DNA of 20,677 bases, from NCBI GenBank assembly GCA_902493345.1, contig CABUPM010000037.1, forward strand, positions 1 to 20,677, written 5' to 3'. Both the position numbers and the translations under genes were made by a program. This DNA is from an uncultured Eubacteriales bacterium. Its GTDB lineage: Bacteria; Bacillota; Clostridia; Lachnospirales; Bianqueaceae. The notes beneath the pieces are model-generated. The model made no database searches. It was not told the DNA's origin and worked only from the letters and a program-made list of their open reading frames with translations. Below, in pieces: positions 14,241 to 20,677 of the stretch. Numbering within the stretch: position 1 is the stretch's first letter; each line of letters opens with the position of its first letter.

Positions 14241-15100
14241 CTTCCCACTCCCTTCAGGAATCCGCTTTTCGCGTTTTCTTCCGTATCATCCGACTCATCA
14301 TAAGCGTCGTACGGCGCCGACGGATCGTGAACCCGTTTCTTGAACGGAGAGCAGAGCTGATCCTTGTGCGCGAACGCAAATGCGAACTGATCCGTCCATC
14401 CGGTATGGCCTGTGATAAACAGCGGCTGTACTCTCATTTCTTTGAGTTTCTTCTCCAGAGACTCCAGGGACTTTACCGCCAGCTTATTGTCTTCCGCCAA
14501 TGTTGAGATGAAGCTATAGCCGCCGTCCGCGCCAAACCACAGTGTATCGCCGGTAAACAGATAAGTATCATCGATCAGATACACCATATGTCCCCAGGTA
14601 TGTCCCGGAACCAGGAAACAGTGAATCTTGATATCGTCGATATAAAAGGTCTCTCCGTCATGGAGCAATTGCTTAGGGTTGAGGATCGTCACCTGCGGCA
14701 GCTTATACATATGATAAATTACTTTGCGGCGGACTTCTCCTGTGAGATACCGGTTTTCTATCTCGCCGATATACAGGCGTGCCTCCTTAAACAAACCTGG
14801 GCTGTCAGCCTCTACCGCGCCGACATGGTCCGTGTCCTGATGCGTGATCAGGATGTGGCGGACAGACTTCGGATCAATTCCCAGCCATCCCATCTTCTCC
14901 TCGAGCCGATCATAATTATAACCGGCATCGATCATGATCGTCGTATCACCTTTGCGGTAAAAGAAGATGTTGGCCACCCACTCGCGTACACAAGCGACCT
15001 TTTCATCAATCCATCCAGTGTTCAACGGCTTAAAGATCTCCTTGCCGCGGTACATTTTGCTCATTTCTTTTTTCTGAAATTCCGTCGCTTTTTTGGACAT
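14237..15100 (-). CDS. MBL-fold metallo-hydrolase
   Basis: A 287-residue metallo-beta-lactamase-fold hydrolase. The metal-binding motif is THQDTDHVG (86-94), i.e. HxDxDH in place of the usual HxHxDH. The other ligands are in place: H167 in GHTWGH, D185 in TGDTLW and H232 in TGHTGW. The change H-to-D at the second position occurs in some family branches and may alter metal preference. A short charged tail (about 245-287) follows the fold. AAGGAG lies 9 bases ahead of the ATG. It is the second gene of the operon, 5 bases behind the methyltransferase pseudogene, and overlaps the esterase start. It probably hydrolyses a lactone, thioester or ester; the substrate is unknown. Confidence 0.88.
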   Translation of the reverse strand: MSKKATEFQKKEMSKMYRGKEIFKPLNTGWIDEKVACVREWVANIFFYRKGDTTIMIDAGYNYDRLEEKMGWLGIDPKSVRHILITHQDTDHVGAVEADSPGLFKEARLYIGEIENRYLTGEVRRKVIYHMYKLPQVTILNPKQLLHDGETFYIDDIKIHCFLVPGHTWGHMVYLIDDTYLFTGDTLWFGADGGYSFISTLAEDNKLAVKSLESLEKKLKEMRVQPLFITGHTGWTDQFAFAFAHKDQLCSPFKKRVHDPSAPYDAYDESDDTEENAKSGFLKGVGR

Positions 15101-15105
15101 CGCCT

Positions 15106-15894
15106 TTATCTCCTTTCTAGAACAATAATCTTGTTGGATATATTCCGCACCACCGGGATCTTATCAAGAAGCTTGTAGATCGGGACGAATACTGCCATTC
15201 CTTCGGTCAGACCATGCTCTTCCTTATAGCTAAAATCCGGTAAAAGGCCGGCTAACTCCTTGCCGTTTTTGATTCCCCATGTAAATTTGGCCTTGCTTCC
15301 CTCGATGGACTTTTCCTTGAAATGCTTAACCATCGTCGGATTCATGATCTCCGCAAGCACAAGCGCCCGTCCGAAGCGTTCCGCAATTCTGCTGAAAATC
15401 TGTTTGACATCGGCCTCATTCAGGTACATGGTCAGGCCCTCGATGATGACTAGCGCCGGAACGTCATGTTCCGCGATCTCCGTCCCCCAGTCGTCCATGG
15501 CTGACATGGCGATCTGTGAGATGCCTCCCTCCTCCGGCAAAAGTCTCCAGCGCACCTCGATGGTCTCCGGCAGATCGAGATTGTACTAATGTGCGTATTC
15601 CTGCATCCGGTAACACCGGGTATCCAGTCCGCAGGCGATATTGACCACGACGCTCCCCGGATTGGCGGCCAGGTAATCTCTTACCAAGCGGTCCAGCACG
15701 ATGGTACGGGCAATGACTCCGTCATGCATGGCGGCATCCTTATCCGCCAGAGAGAAATCATACTCCAGCTTTTCTACAAGTTCTTCTGCCTTTTTATCCT
15801 GAATGGCCCCGCGGGTTCGGCTCTCTTTGGCCCGCGCATAGACCGTCTGCAGCATTGTCTCCGGCACTCCGGAAAGTGTAATCTTCTCACTCAT
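15106..15894 (-). pseudogene. leucine-carboxyl-methyltransferase-like gene with in-frame TAG
   Basis: The whole 262-codon frame encodes a PPM1/LCM-type SAM-dependent methyltransferase. It has NIACGLDTRCYRMQEY (85-100, SAM-binding motif I), an acidic NLDLPETIEVR after it, VIIEGLTMYL (motif with E-G-L-T-M-Y), LAEIMNPTMVKHF and a hydrophobic end. Codon 103 is TAG (15586-15588). The frame continues unchanged on both sides (EYAH-stop-YNLDLP), and related proteins usually have Trp or a similar aromatic residue here, so a TGG-to-TAG nonsense change is the simplest cause. The start at 15892-15894 has GGAGG 9 bases ahead. Without readthrough only the first 102 residues are made. It is the first gene of the 13-gene operon. 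Confidence 0.8.
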
Positions 15895-15953
15895 CTTTCG
15901 ATTCCTCCGTCTTTTTCCCTGTCTGCCTACCCAGACCATATTGGCCAGCATGC

Positions 15954-15971
15954 AGTTAGCCTTGTCTAACT
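15954..15971. promoter_or_regulatory. AGTTAG-N6-CTAACT palindrome upstream of the 13-gene operon
   Basis: A perfect 6+6 inverted repeat lies about 60 bases ahead of the first gene of the operon. On the minus strand a TAGACA (one mismatch to -35 TTGACA) falls inside it, though no good -10 follows at 17 bases. It is a candidate operator for the operon's own TetR protein; a metal-dependent DtxR-type site is the alternative because such boxes also use TTAG/CTAA arms. Confidence 0.4.
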
Positions 15972-16020
15972 CTTTTGGATTTTTTAAGCCGCTCTACGGC
16001 AGCTTATGAATCTCCGGCAC

Positions 16021-16054
16021 AAAAATATGACCAGATGTATAATCTGGTCATATT
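16021..16054 (-). terminator. terminator behind the MATE gene
   Basis: AATATGACCAGAT (16024-16036) pairs perfectly with ATCTGGTCATATT (16042-16054) around a 5-base loop. On the minus strand the stem runs into five T. It lies 43 bases beyond the MATE stop codon and separates that gene from the downstream operon starting at 15894. Confidence 0.75.
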
Positions 16055-16096
16055 GTAGCACACTCTATTTTTTTATTCAATAGGGAAAACGCATTT

Positions 16097-17452
16097 TTAT
16101 GAGATCGTTTTCTGCGACTTCCACGGCCCCTTGAGAATCCGCCATACAAAGCACGTCCCGCGGCAGATCCAATCCAGGAACATAGCGCACCATACGCCGT
16201 AGATCTGCCATCCCAGGACATTGCCCATGAAAAGGCTCATCAGAATACGGCACACCCACATGGAGATGATGGAAACGATCATGGTATACTTGACGTCTCC
16301 TGCCGCACGCAGCGCGTTGGGCAGCGCAAATGACGGCGGCCAGATTGTGCAGGCTCCGATGCCGTACATGATCATCAGGTTCTTGGCCACTGTCGCCGTC
16401 TCCTCCTGCAATCCATACAGCTGAACGATCAGGTTCAGGCACGCAAAGATTACGGCATTGAGCGCAATATGGCTGATATAAACCATTTTCAGCAGACGGC
16501 CGGTATATTGCTGCGCTTCATCCGGACGCCCGGCTCCGATGCATTGGCCCACCACGGTAATCATTCCCAGGCCGATACCGATACCAGGGATGATCTGCAC
16601 ACCGGATACACTAAAGCCTACCGCGTTGGCCGCAATGGCAATCGTACCATATCCCGCCACCTGCGCCGCGATCAGGATCTTTCCTATCTGGAACATTCCG
16701 TTTTCCAGTCCGGTCGGCACTCCGATCCGCAGAATATTACTGATCATGCTCCACTTGGGCTTCAAAGTATAGCTGCGTACACAGACCACGTTCTTTTTAT
16801 TGCGCAATGCGCCGATCACGACCGCCGCCGCTACAGCTCTCGCTATGAGGGAGGCCCAGGCCGCGCCTGCCACGCCCATCTTTAGTCCGAAAATCAACGC
16901 CGCGTTCAGTCCGATATTGATCACATTCATAATCAGCGACGTGTACATGGAGATCTTAGAGTTGCCCATGGAGCGGAAGATCGCCGCGCCACTGTTATAA
17001 AGGGCCAGTACCGGGAAGGACAATGCCGAGATCTCAAAATAGATCAGCGCGTTTTCTACAACATCCGGCTCCAGATTGGGGTAGATCAGCGGCAGCACCT
17101 GCTTATTGAACAGCAGAACCAGTGCCATCAGCGCCAGAGACAGCGCCAGGATGACCAGAAAGACCTGTCTGGCGGCTTCTGTCGCCTTTTTGGTGTCGCC
17201 TCGTCCTACATACTGGGATACGACGACAGCGCCGCCGGTTGCCAGCGCCGTAAATATCGTAATCAGCAAATTATTGATGGTGTCTACCAGAGATATTCCG
17301 GAAACGGCTGCCTCTCCCACGTTGGAGACCATGACCGTATCCGCCATACCTACCGTAATCGCAAGCAGCTGTTCGATAATCAGCGGGATGATAAGCATAT
17401 ACAGCTGTTTTCTGGTAAACATCGGTGCTTTTATATTTTCTGTTGTCTCCAT
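16097..17452 (-). CDS. MATE family efflux transporter
   Basis: A 451-residue multidrug and toxin extrusion (MATE) transporter with twelve predicted membrane helices in two related halves. It opens with LYMLIIPLIIEQLLAITVGMADTVMVS (17-43), the family's characteristic first helix, and contains VVVSQYVGRGD in the first half and MITVVGQCIGAGRPDEA in the second. It exports cationic or amphipathic compounds driven by a sodium or proton gradient; the substrate is unknown. The start codon is one base after the stop of the DUF3048 gene and lacks a strong ribosome site of its own, so translation is probably coupled. A good terminator follows. It could serve the hydrolase cluster downstream, but it is on a separate transcript. 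Confidence 0.93.
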   Translation of the reverse strand: METTENIKAPMFTRKQLYMLIIPLIIEQLLAITVGMADTVMVSNVGEAAVSGISLVDTINNLLITIFTALATGGAVVVSQYVGRGDTKKATEAARQVFLVILALSLALMALVLLFNKQVLPLIYPNLEPDVVENALIYFEISALSFPVLALYNSGAAIFRSMGNSKISMYTSLIMNVINIGLNAALIFGLKMGVAGAAWASLIARAVAAAVVIGALRNKKNVVCVRSYTLKPKWSMISNILRIGVPTGLENGMFQIGKILIAAQVAGYGTIAIAANAVGFSVSGVQIIPGIGIGLGMITVVGQCIGAGRPDEAQQYTGRLLKMVYISHIALNAVIFACLNLIVQLYGLQEETATVAKNLMIMYGIGACTIWPPSFALPNALRAAGDVKYTMIVSIISMWVCRILMSLFMGNVLGWQIYGVWCAMFLDWICRGTCFVWRILKGPWKSQKTIS

Positions 17453-17453
17453 C

Positions 17454-18563
17454 TTACTTGACTTCCATCATGCCATACTCGGTCACGCCAATATAAGTCT
17501 TGCCCGCGTTGAAGACGACCTCCTTGCCATCCTTATCCTTAACCTGCATCTGATCATAGGGTGTCTGCTTGCTCCACTCAATCTCCAGCATTGTACCGTT
17601 CGAGAAAAAGTACCCCGTCCCGCCGTCACTCTCGATTGCCATACGGTATCCGTCCACAGAAGACACATTGGTCTCCAGCACCAGAACATTGGTAAATACC
17701 AGCTGCGTTCCTGTATCCTGCACCATATGCGGCTGCCCGCTGTGCTGCTTGTAATACAGTCCATCCTGATCATTATATGTAAAGGTACTGTAGTATTCAT
17801 CCGAATACCAAACCGTCAGCTCCTCGCACTTCTTTTCGCCTACCGGCTGCGCATTGCCAGGCATCTGGAAAGAAAACGCCGGTCCCTGATGCGTCTCGTC
17901 CAGCTCTGTCCGGATCCCGTACTCCTCCATCGCCTGCGGAATATTCTGTCCCTTTACATACATCGTATGCTCCAGCGCATAGGTCTTCAGGCGCTCCGGA
18001 TCTCTCTCATACAGACCATAATCTCCGTAGATCGCATCCAGATCCGACACTCCCAGTTCTTTGATACGATCCAGTCCTGCCTGAGAACCGCCCACATGAA
18101 GATACAGCGCGTCAAATCCCGCCGCGAAATCTACATAATAGGGGCGTGCGCTCCGCACGGAGCACACATCCGGAATCGCCGTATAATCCGCCCATATCGC
18201 CATCATACGGGAGATTCCTTCTTCTGCCACCATCTCAAACATGATATCCGCACCGGCAATACCATACTGCGGCAGCGAATCTTTGATATTGTTGATCATG
18301 ATGGCCACTGGACGCTTGCCCACAGCTTCATCGCTTATATCATACAGTCCTGTCAGCGGGTTCAGATTTCCGTCTGGCATAACCATTACAGCCCGGCTGC
18401 TTTCCTGTGCCGAACTCTCCTCCGCCGAAGACTCCGCCTTGGAGGATTCCTCTTTTGATACCTCCTGGCTGCTTTCCTCATGACTGGAATTCTCAGAACT
18501 TCCGCACGCCGCGCACAGCAGCATCAGCCCGGCCAATACCACAGCAAACCATCTTTTACTCAT
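17454..18563 (-). CDS. DUF3048 (YerB-like) lipoprotein
   Basis: A 369-residue predicted lipoprotein. Residues 1-20 are a lipoprotein signal with the acylated Cys at C20 (LMLLCAAC-GSS); the -3 position is Cys rather than Leu, which is unusual. A low-complexity Ser/Glu linker (about 22-57) follows. Two DUF3048 parts come next: the first from NPLTGLYDISDEAVGKRPVAIMINN (67-91) with VCSVRSARPYYVDFA, the second near the end with YGMMEV. The family is anchored outside the membrane in Firmicutes and its function is not established. Its start overlaps the stop of the nucleoside-hydrolase gene (ATGA), with GGAGAG just ahead, and MATE follows after one base, so all three are one transcript. Confidence 0.9.
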   Translation of the reverse strand: MSKRWFAVVLAGLMLLCAACGSSENSSHEESSQEVSKEESSKAESSAEESSAQESSRAVMVMPDGNLNPLTGLYDISDEAVGKRPVAIMINNIKDSLPQYGIAGADIMFEMVAEEGISRMMAIWADYTAIPDVCSVRSARPYYVDFAAGFDALYLHVGGSQAGLDRIKELGVSDLDAIYGDYGLYERDPERLKTYALEHTMYVKGQNIPQAMEEYGIRTELDETHQGPAFSFQMPGNAQPVGEKKCEELTVWYSDEYYSTFTYNDQDGLYYKQHSGQPHMVQDTGTQLVFTNVLVLETNVSSVDGYRMAIESDGGTGYFFSNGTMLEIEWSKQTPYDQMQVKDKDGKEVVFNAGKTYIGVTEYGMMEVK

Positions 18564-19486
18564 TTTCTCTCTCCTTGCTTTTGGGCAAACAACGCCAGCT
18601 TGCAGTACATGTCTTCCAGTATCAGTCTGGAGTCAACTCTTCTATATACCCGGATCTTCCGCTCCGGATTGTCTCCCGGAATGTATCTCTGCTCCGCACT
18701 GATTCTCGGCGCGGGAATCAGATCGTACTCCCAACGATGCTCATACAGAATCAGCCCCGGCGCCGGAGAATCTCCCAACACCCAAGTTTCTCCCGTACGA
18801 AAAGCACTCCGCAGAGAACTGGGCTTGAGTGAGCACTCGACCAATTGATCAAACAGATATTTTCCTACCTCTCCGCAGGGCCGCACCCGATACTCCAGCT
18901 CTGCCATGGAGACGGGCATCATCTCGTAGACGTTCTTCGGGACCTGCCACAGCTCAATCTCTGACGCCATAACTACGTTTACGGCGTTGACATCATTGCC
19001 CAGGTTGAACTCCGGTGCTCCCACCGGATACGTCCCTCCGCCAATCCAGATCGCCTTCAGACGGCCGGCAATCGCAGGCTCCATCAGATACGCGGACGCC
19101 AGATCCGTCAATGGGCCCAGAAATGTCACATACAGCGGACGCGGATCATCCTTCATCGCTTCTTCTATAATCCGTCTGGCGCCTTCCGAGGCTACCGGCG
19201 TATGCTCATCCGGCAGCGCATGCGGCGCACCCTGTACAACCACACCCTCCGGATCCATGCCGAGCTTGCCGAAAATCCGGATCAACTCATCATAGCTCTC
19301 CTGCATGGTATGATCATGACGTGTACCGAAATGCGCGGCAATCATCGCCACATTCTCAAATTTCGAAGAGAGCAGGGTATGCACAATCGCAAACTGATCG
19401 TCTCCCTCATTCGCGGCGTCCGTATCGGTAATCACACGGACCTTCTTTTCCTTAGGCATCGGATATTCATATTGATTATAATTCAT
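18560..19486 (-). CDS. nucleoside-hydrolase-like protein
   Basis: A 308-residue protein of the inosine/uridine-preferring nucleoside hydrolase fold. The N-terminal calcium-site motif reads ITDTDAANEGDDQFAI (19-34), a lengthened form of the classical DTDPGIDD with D21, D23, D29 and D30. The mid-protein strand YVTFLGPLTDLASAY and the second metal region EFNLGNDVNAVNVV (classical N-x3-DPEAA) are also recognisable. These variants place it in a divergent branch, so activity on ordinary nucleosides is uncertain. No signal peptide is present. AGGAG precedes the ATG by 9 bases, and it starts one base after the small gene upstream. It may belong to nucleoside salvage or to sugar-conjugate cleavage; only the fold is well supported. 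Confidence 0.85.
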   Translation of the reverse strand: MNYNQYEYPMPKEKKVRVITDTDAANEGDDQFAIVHTLLSSKFENVAMIAAHFGTRHDHTMQESYDELIRIFGKLGMDPEGVVVQGAPHALPDEHTPVASEGARRIIEEAMKDDPRPLYVTFLGPLTDLASAYLMEPAIAGRLKAIWIGGGTYPVGAPEFNLGNDVNAVNVVMASEIELWQVPKNVYEMMPVSMAELEYRVRPCGEVGKYLFDQLVECSLKPSSLRSAFRTGETWVLGDSPAPGLILYEHRWEYDLIPAPRISAEQRYIPGDNPERKIRVYRRVDSRLILEDMYCKLALFAQKQGERK

Positions 19487-19487
19487 C

Positions 19488-19772
19488 TCATGTATCTCCT
19501 TTGTTTTTATTCAGCCAAACTCTGTCACAGGGCGGCGTATTGGTGTATTTGCGCCAGATCTCCGGCACCTCCTGTTCTCCTTGTATCAGCGCCCGCTCCA
19601 GCTCCAGCAGCAACGCCGTCCGAATCATCCGCCTCTGACGGCCGCAGGGTCTTACATGTCCAAACAGTTCCCTGCTCCTGACAAGGATCGCCTGCTCCCT
19701 GAGCGGCAGACTATTCCAGTTATAAACACCGATCTGGCGGCCATCCCGATACAGATATACCATCCGTTCCAT
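19488..19772 (-). CDS. small hypothetical protein
   Basis: A 94-residue, strongly basic and charged protein starting MERMVYLYRDGRQIGVYNWNSLPLREQ. There is an Arg-rich middle (GRQRRMIRTALLLELERAL) and a short C-terminal WRKYTNTPPCDRVW. It has no membrane segment or known motif that I can name. The YLYRDGRQIGVYNW stretch resembles a small beta hairpin. AGGAGG is 5 bases ahead of the ATG, and the next gene begins one base after its stop, so it is a genuine first gene of a transcript. A promoter (19796-19824) lies directly upstream. Function unknown. Confidence 0.75.
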   Translation of the reverse strand: MERMVYLYRDGRQIGVYNWNSLPLREQAILVRSRELFGHVRPCGRQRRMIRTALLLELERALIQGEQEVPEIWRKYTNTPPCDRVWLNKNKGDT

Positions 19773-19795
19773 GACTGCCTCCTGTGCACCTTTTT

Positions 19796-19824
19796 ATCAT
19801 ATCATATGCCGCATCCGGAGACAA
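19796..19824 (-). promoter_or_regulatory. probable promoter of the 19772-16097 unit
   Basis: On the minus strand, -35 TTGTCT (4 of 6), a 17-base spacer and -10 TATGAT (5 of 6) lie 23 bases ahead of the small gene, in the gap behind trmB. A second TATGAT five bases upstream has worse spacing. Confidence 0.55.
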
Positions 19825-19833
19825 GGTTCTTTT

Positions 19834-20487
19834 TCATTTTTTCGGCGCTGCCGCACGGAAAAAATGAATGGTCTTCCCCTGCTCGGTAAACTTGGCCTCA
19901 TACTCCGTCATTACATTGCCCTCGGCATATACGGAATGATGCAGATCCTCGCTCTGGCACAGGATCTCCCATCCGCCTGCCTGAATCTGTTCCAGCGAAA
20001 AGGCATACAGGTCATCATTGTCTGTCTTCATCTGCAGAATCCCGCCCTCACGCAGAATCTCCGCATATATTTTAAGAAGGCCTTCCGATGTGAGCCGTCT
20101 CTTCGCGTGCCTTGCCTTGGGCCACGGGTCACTGAAATTCAAATAGATCCGGTCTAACTCTCCCGGTGCGAAGATCTCCCTCAGTCCCTGCGCCTCTCCA
20201 TGGATCAAACGCAGATTCTGCAGCCGCGCCGTCTCTTCTCCCTTTTCCAGGCGCTGGCTGGCCTTCGCCAAAACCGTCCCGATCCTTTCCAATCCGATCC
20301 ATCCCTCTTGAGGCGCAAGGCGGGCCATCTCTCCAATAAAGCCTCCTAGGCCGCACCCAATCTCCAGGCAGAGAGTGTCCGTCCCGATATTTTCTCTCCA
20401 TATTCCCCGCAGTTTCTGCGGCTCTTCCTCTACCAAGCGGGACGCACTCAGGATCTCGGGAGATTCCTTCATGTATCTTACTCTCAT
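19834..20487 (-). CDS. trmB: tRNA (guanine-46-N7)-methyltransferase
   Basis: A 217-residue TrmB, which makes m7G46 in the variable loop of tRNAs using SAM. Family signatures are all present: motif I LEIGCGLGGF (41-50), E67 in IGLERIG, LNFSDPWPKARHAKRRLT (116-133), MKTDNDDLY (153-161) and the C-terminal TEYEAKF (194-200) that reads tRNA. The length is normal for the bacterial enzyme. GGGGGA lies just ahead of the ATG. It stands 62 bases ahead of the next gene, which has its own promoter, and directly behind a tRNA cluster, a fitting though not obligatory neighbour. Confidence 0.95.
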   Translation of the reverse strand: MRVRYMKESPEILSASRLVEEEPQKLRGIWRENIGTDTLCLEIGCGLGGFIGEMARLAPQEGWIGLERIGTVLAKASQRLEKGEETARLQNLRLIHGEAQGLREIFAPGELDRIYLNFSDPWPKARHAKRRLTSEGLLKIYAEILREGGILQMKTDNDDLYAFSLEQIQAGGWEILCQSEDLHHSVYAEGNVMTEYEAKFTEQGKTIHFFRAAAPKK

Positions 20488-20506
20488 ACTTTTCCCCCTG
20501 TATTAT

Positions 20507-20540
20507 AAAAAATAAACCGTCTCCAGTGAGTTGGAGACGG
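20507..20540 (-). terminator. terminator of the tRNA cluster
   Basis: On the minus strand CCGTCTCCA pairs perfectly with TGGAGACGG around a 6-base loop, followed by TTTATTTTTT. It begins eight bases after the tRNA-Lys 3' end and precedes trmB. Confidence 0.85.
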
Positions 20541-20548
20541 AGTAAAAG

Positions 20549-20621
20549 TGAGCCATTCGGGATTCGAACCCGAGACACCTGGATTAAAAGTCCAGTGCTC
20601 TACCGGCTGAGCTAATGGCCC
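20549..20621 (-). tRNA. tRNA-Lys (anticodon TTT)
   Basis: A complete 73-nt cloverleaf on the minus strand. The acceptor GGGCCAT pairs with ATGGCTC plus discriminator A; the D arm contains AGCTCAGCCGGTAGAGC; the anticodon loop CTTTTAA carries TTT (20586-20588); and the T arm has GGGTTCGAATCCC. The 3' CCA is not encoded. Confidence 0.96.
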
Positions 20622-20625
20622 ACAA

Positions 20626-20677
20626 TGCCCAGAACCGGAATCGAACCAGTGACACGAGGATTTTCAGTCCTCTGCTC
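20626..20677 (-). tRNA. tRNA-Phe (anticodon GAA), 5' part outside the window
   Basis: The visible 52 nt cover the end of the D arm (GAGCAG), the anticodon stem-loop with CTGAAAA (anticodon GAA), the T arm GGTTCGATTCC and the acceptor 3' strand TCTGGGC plus A. The first bases of the gene lie beyond the window. Only four bases separate it from tRNA-Lys, so both come from one precursor. No CCA is encoded. Confidence 0.92.

Noticed and set aside
17106..18458. 450-codon plus-strand frame across MATE and DUF3048 genes
   Set aside because: It spans two real genes on the other strand and their junction; the product is low-complexity and lacks any motif.
20502..20507. TATAAT on the minus strand ahead of trmB as a promoter
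   Set aside because: No -35 at the right distance, it lies in the T-tract of the tRNA terminator, and the leader would be too short to hold the ribosome site.
1..20677. CRISPR array, transposase, rRNA or riboswitch
   Set aside because: No regularly spaced repeat, transposase motif, rRNA sequence or known riboswitch core was seen on either strand.

Overview
The window looks like chromosomal DNA of a gut-type Clostridia bacterium, most likely a Lachnospiraceae member. This rests on moderate G+C, strong AGGAGG-type ribosome sites, a stand-alone LytTR regulator with a DUF3021 partner, a DUF3048 (YerB-like) lipoprotein, an L-2-amino-thiazoline-4-carboxylate (ATC) hydrolase-type protein, and GH127/GH28 plant-polysaccharide enzymes. 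The assignment is by family content only; nothing here identifies a species.

Layout. Positions 1-690 are A+T-richer, hold one 59-residue gene and several hairpins, and resemble the edge of an integrated element lying right behind the stop codon of a GH127 gene. Positions 696-4541 (minus) form a unit of an HD-domain hydrolase, a GH28 pectinase-like enzyme and a GH127 beta-L-arabinofuranosidase. None has a signal peptide, so they probably act on imported pectic or arabinan oligosaccharides. Divergent from it, at 4784-6073 (plus), is a Gfo/Idh/MocA dehydrogenase with a consensus sigma-A promoter and codon use that suggests high expression. A bidirectional terminator then separates it from a convergent LytTR/DUF3021 regulatory pair (6162-7080, minus). 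Divergent from that pair is a RimJ/RimL-type acetyltransferase (7254-7802, plus), and the shared control region carries repeats.

The most unusual part is 7816-15894 (minus). Thirteen genes are packed with 4-bp overlaps or short gaps and end at a single clear terminator. In transcription order they are: a leucine-carboxyl-methyltransferase-like gene broken by an in-frame amber codon; a metallo-beta-lactamase-fold hydrolase; an alpha/beta hydrolase; a small membrane protein; a second alpha/beta hydrolase with a shifted N-terminus; a class I methyltransferase; a GNAT acetyltransferase; an ATC-hydrolase-like gene with an apparent internal deletion; a TetR regulator; an intact ATC-hydrolase-like gene; and three more small membrane proteins related to the first. 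I know of no described pathway with this make-up. It looks like a small-molecule modification or detoxification cluster under TetR control that is partly decaying in this strain.

Positions 16097-20487 (minus) hold trmB, a small unknown gene, a nucleoside-hydrolase-like protein, a DUF3048 lipoprotein and a MATE exporter. The window ends in a tRNA cluster on the minus strand (tRNA-Phe, cut by the window end, then tRNA-Lys), closed by its own terminator.
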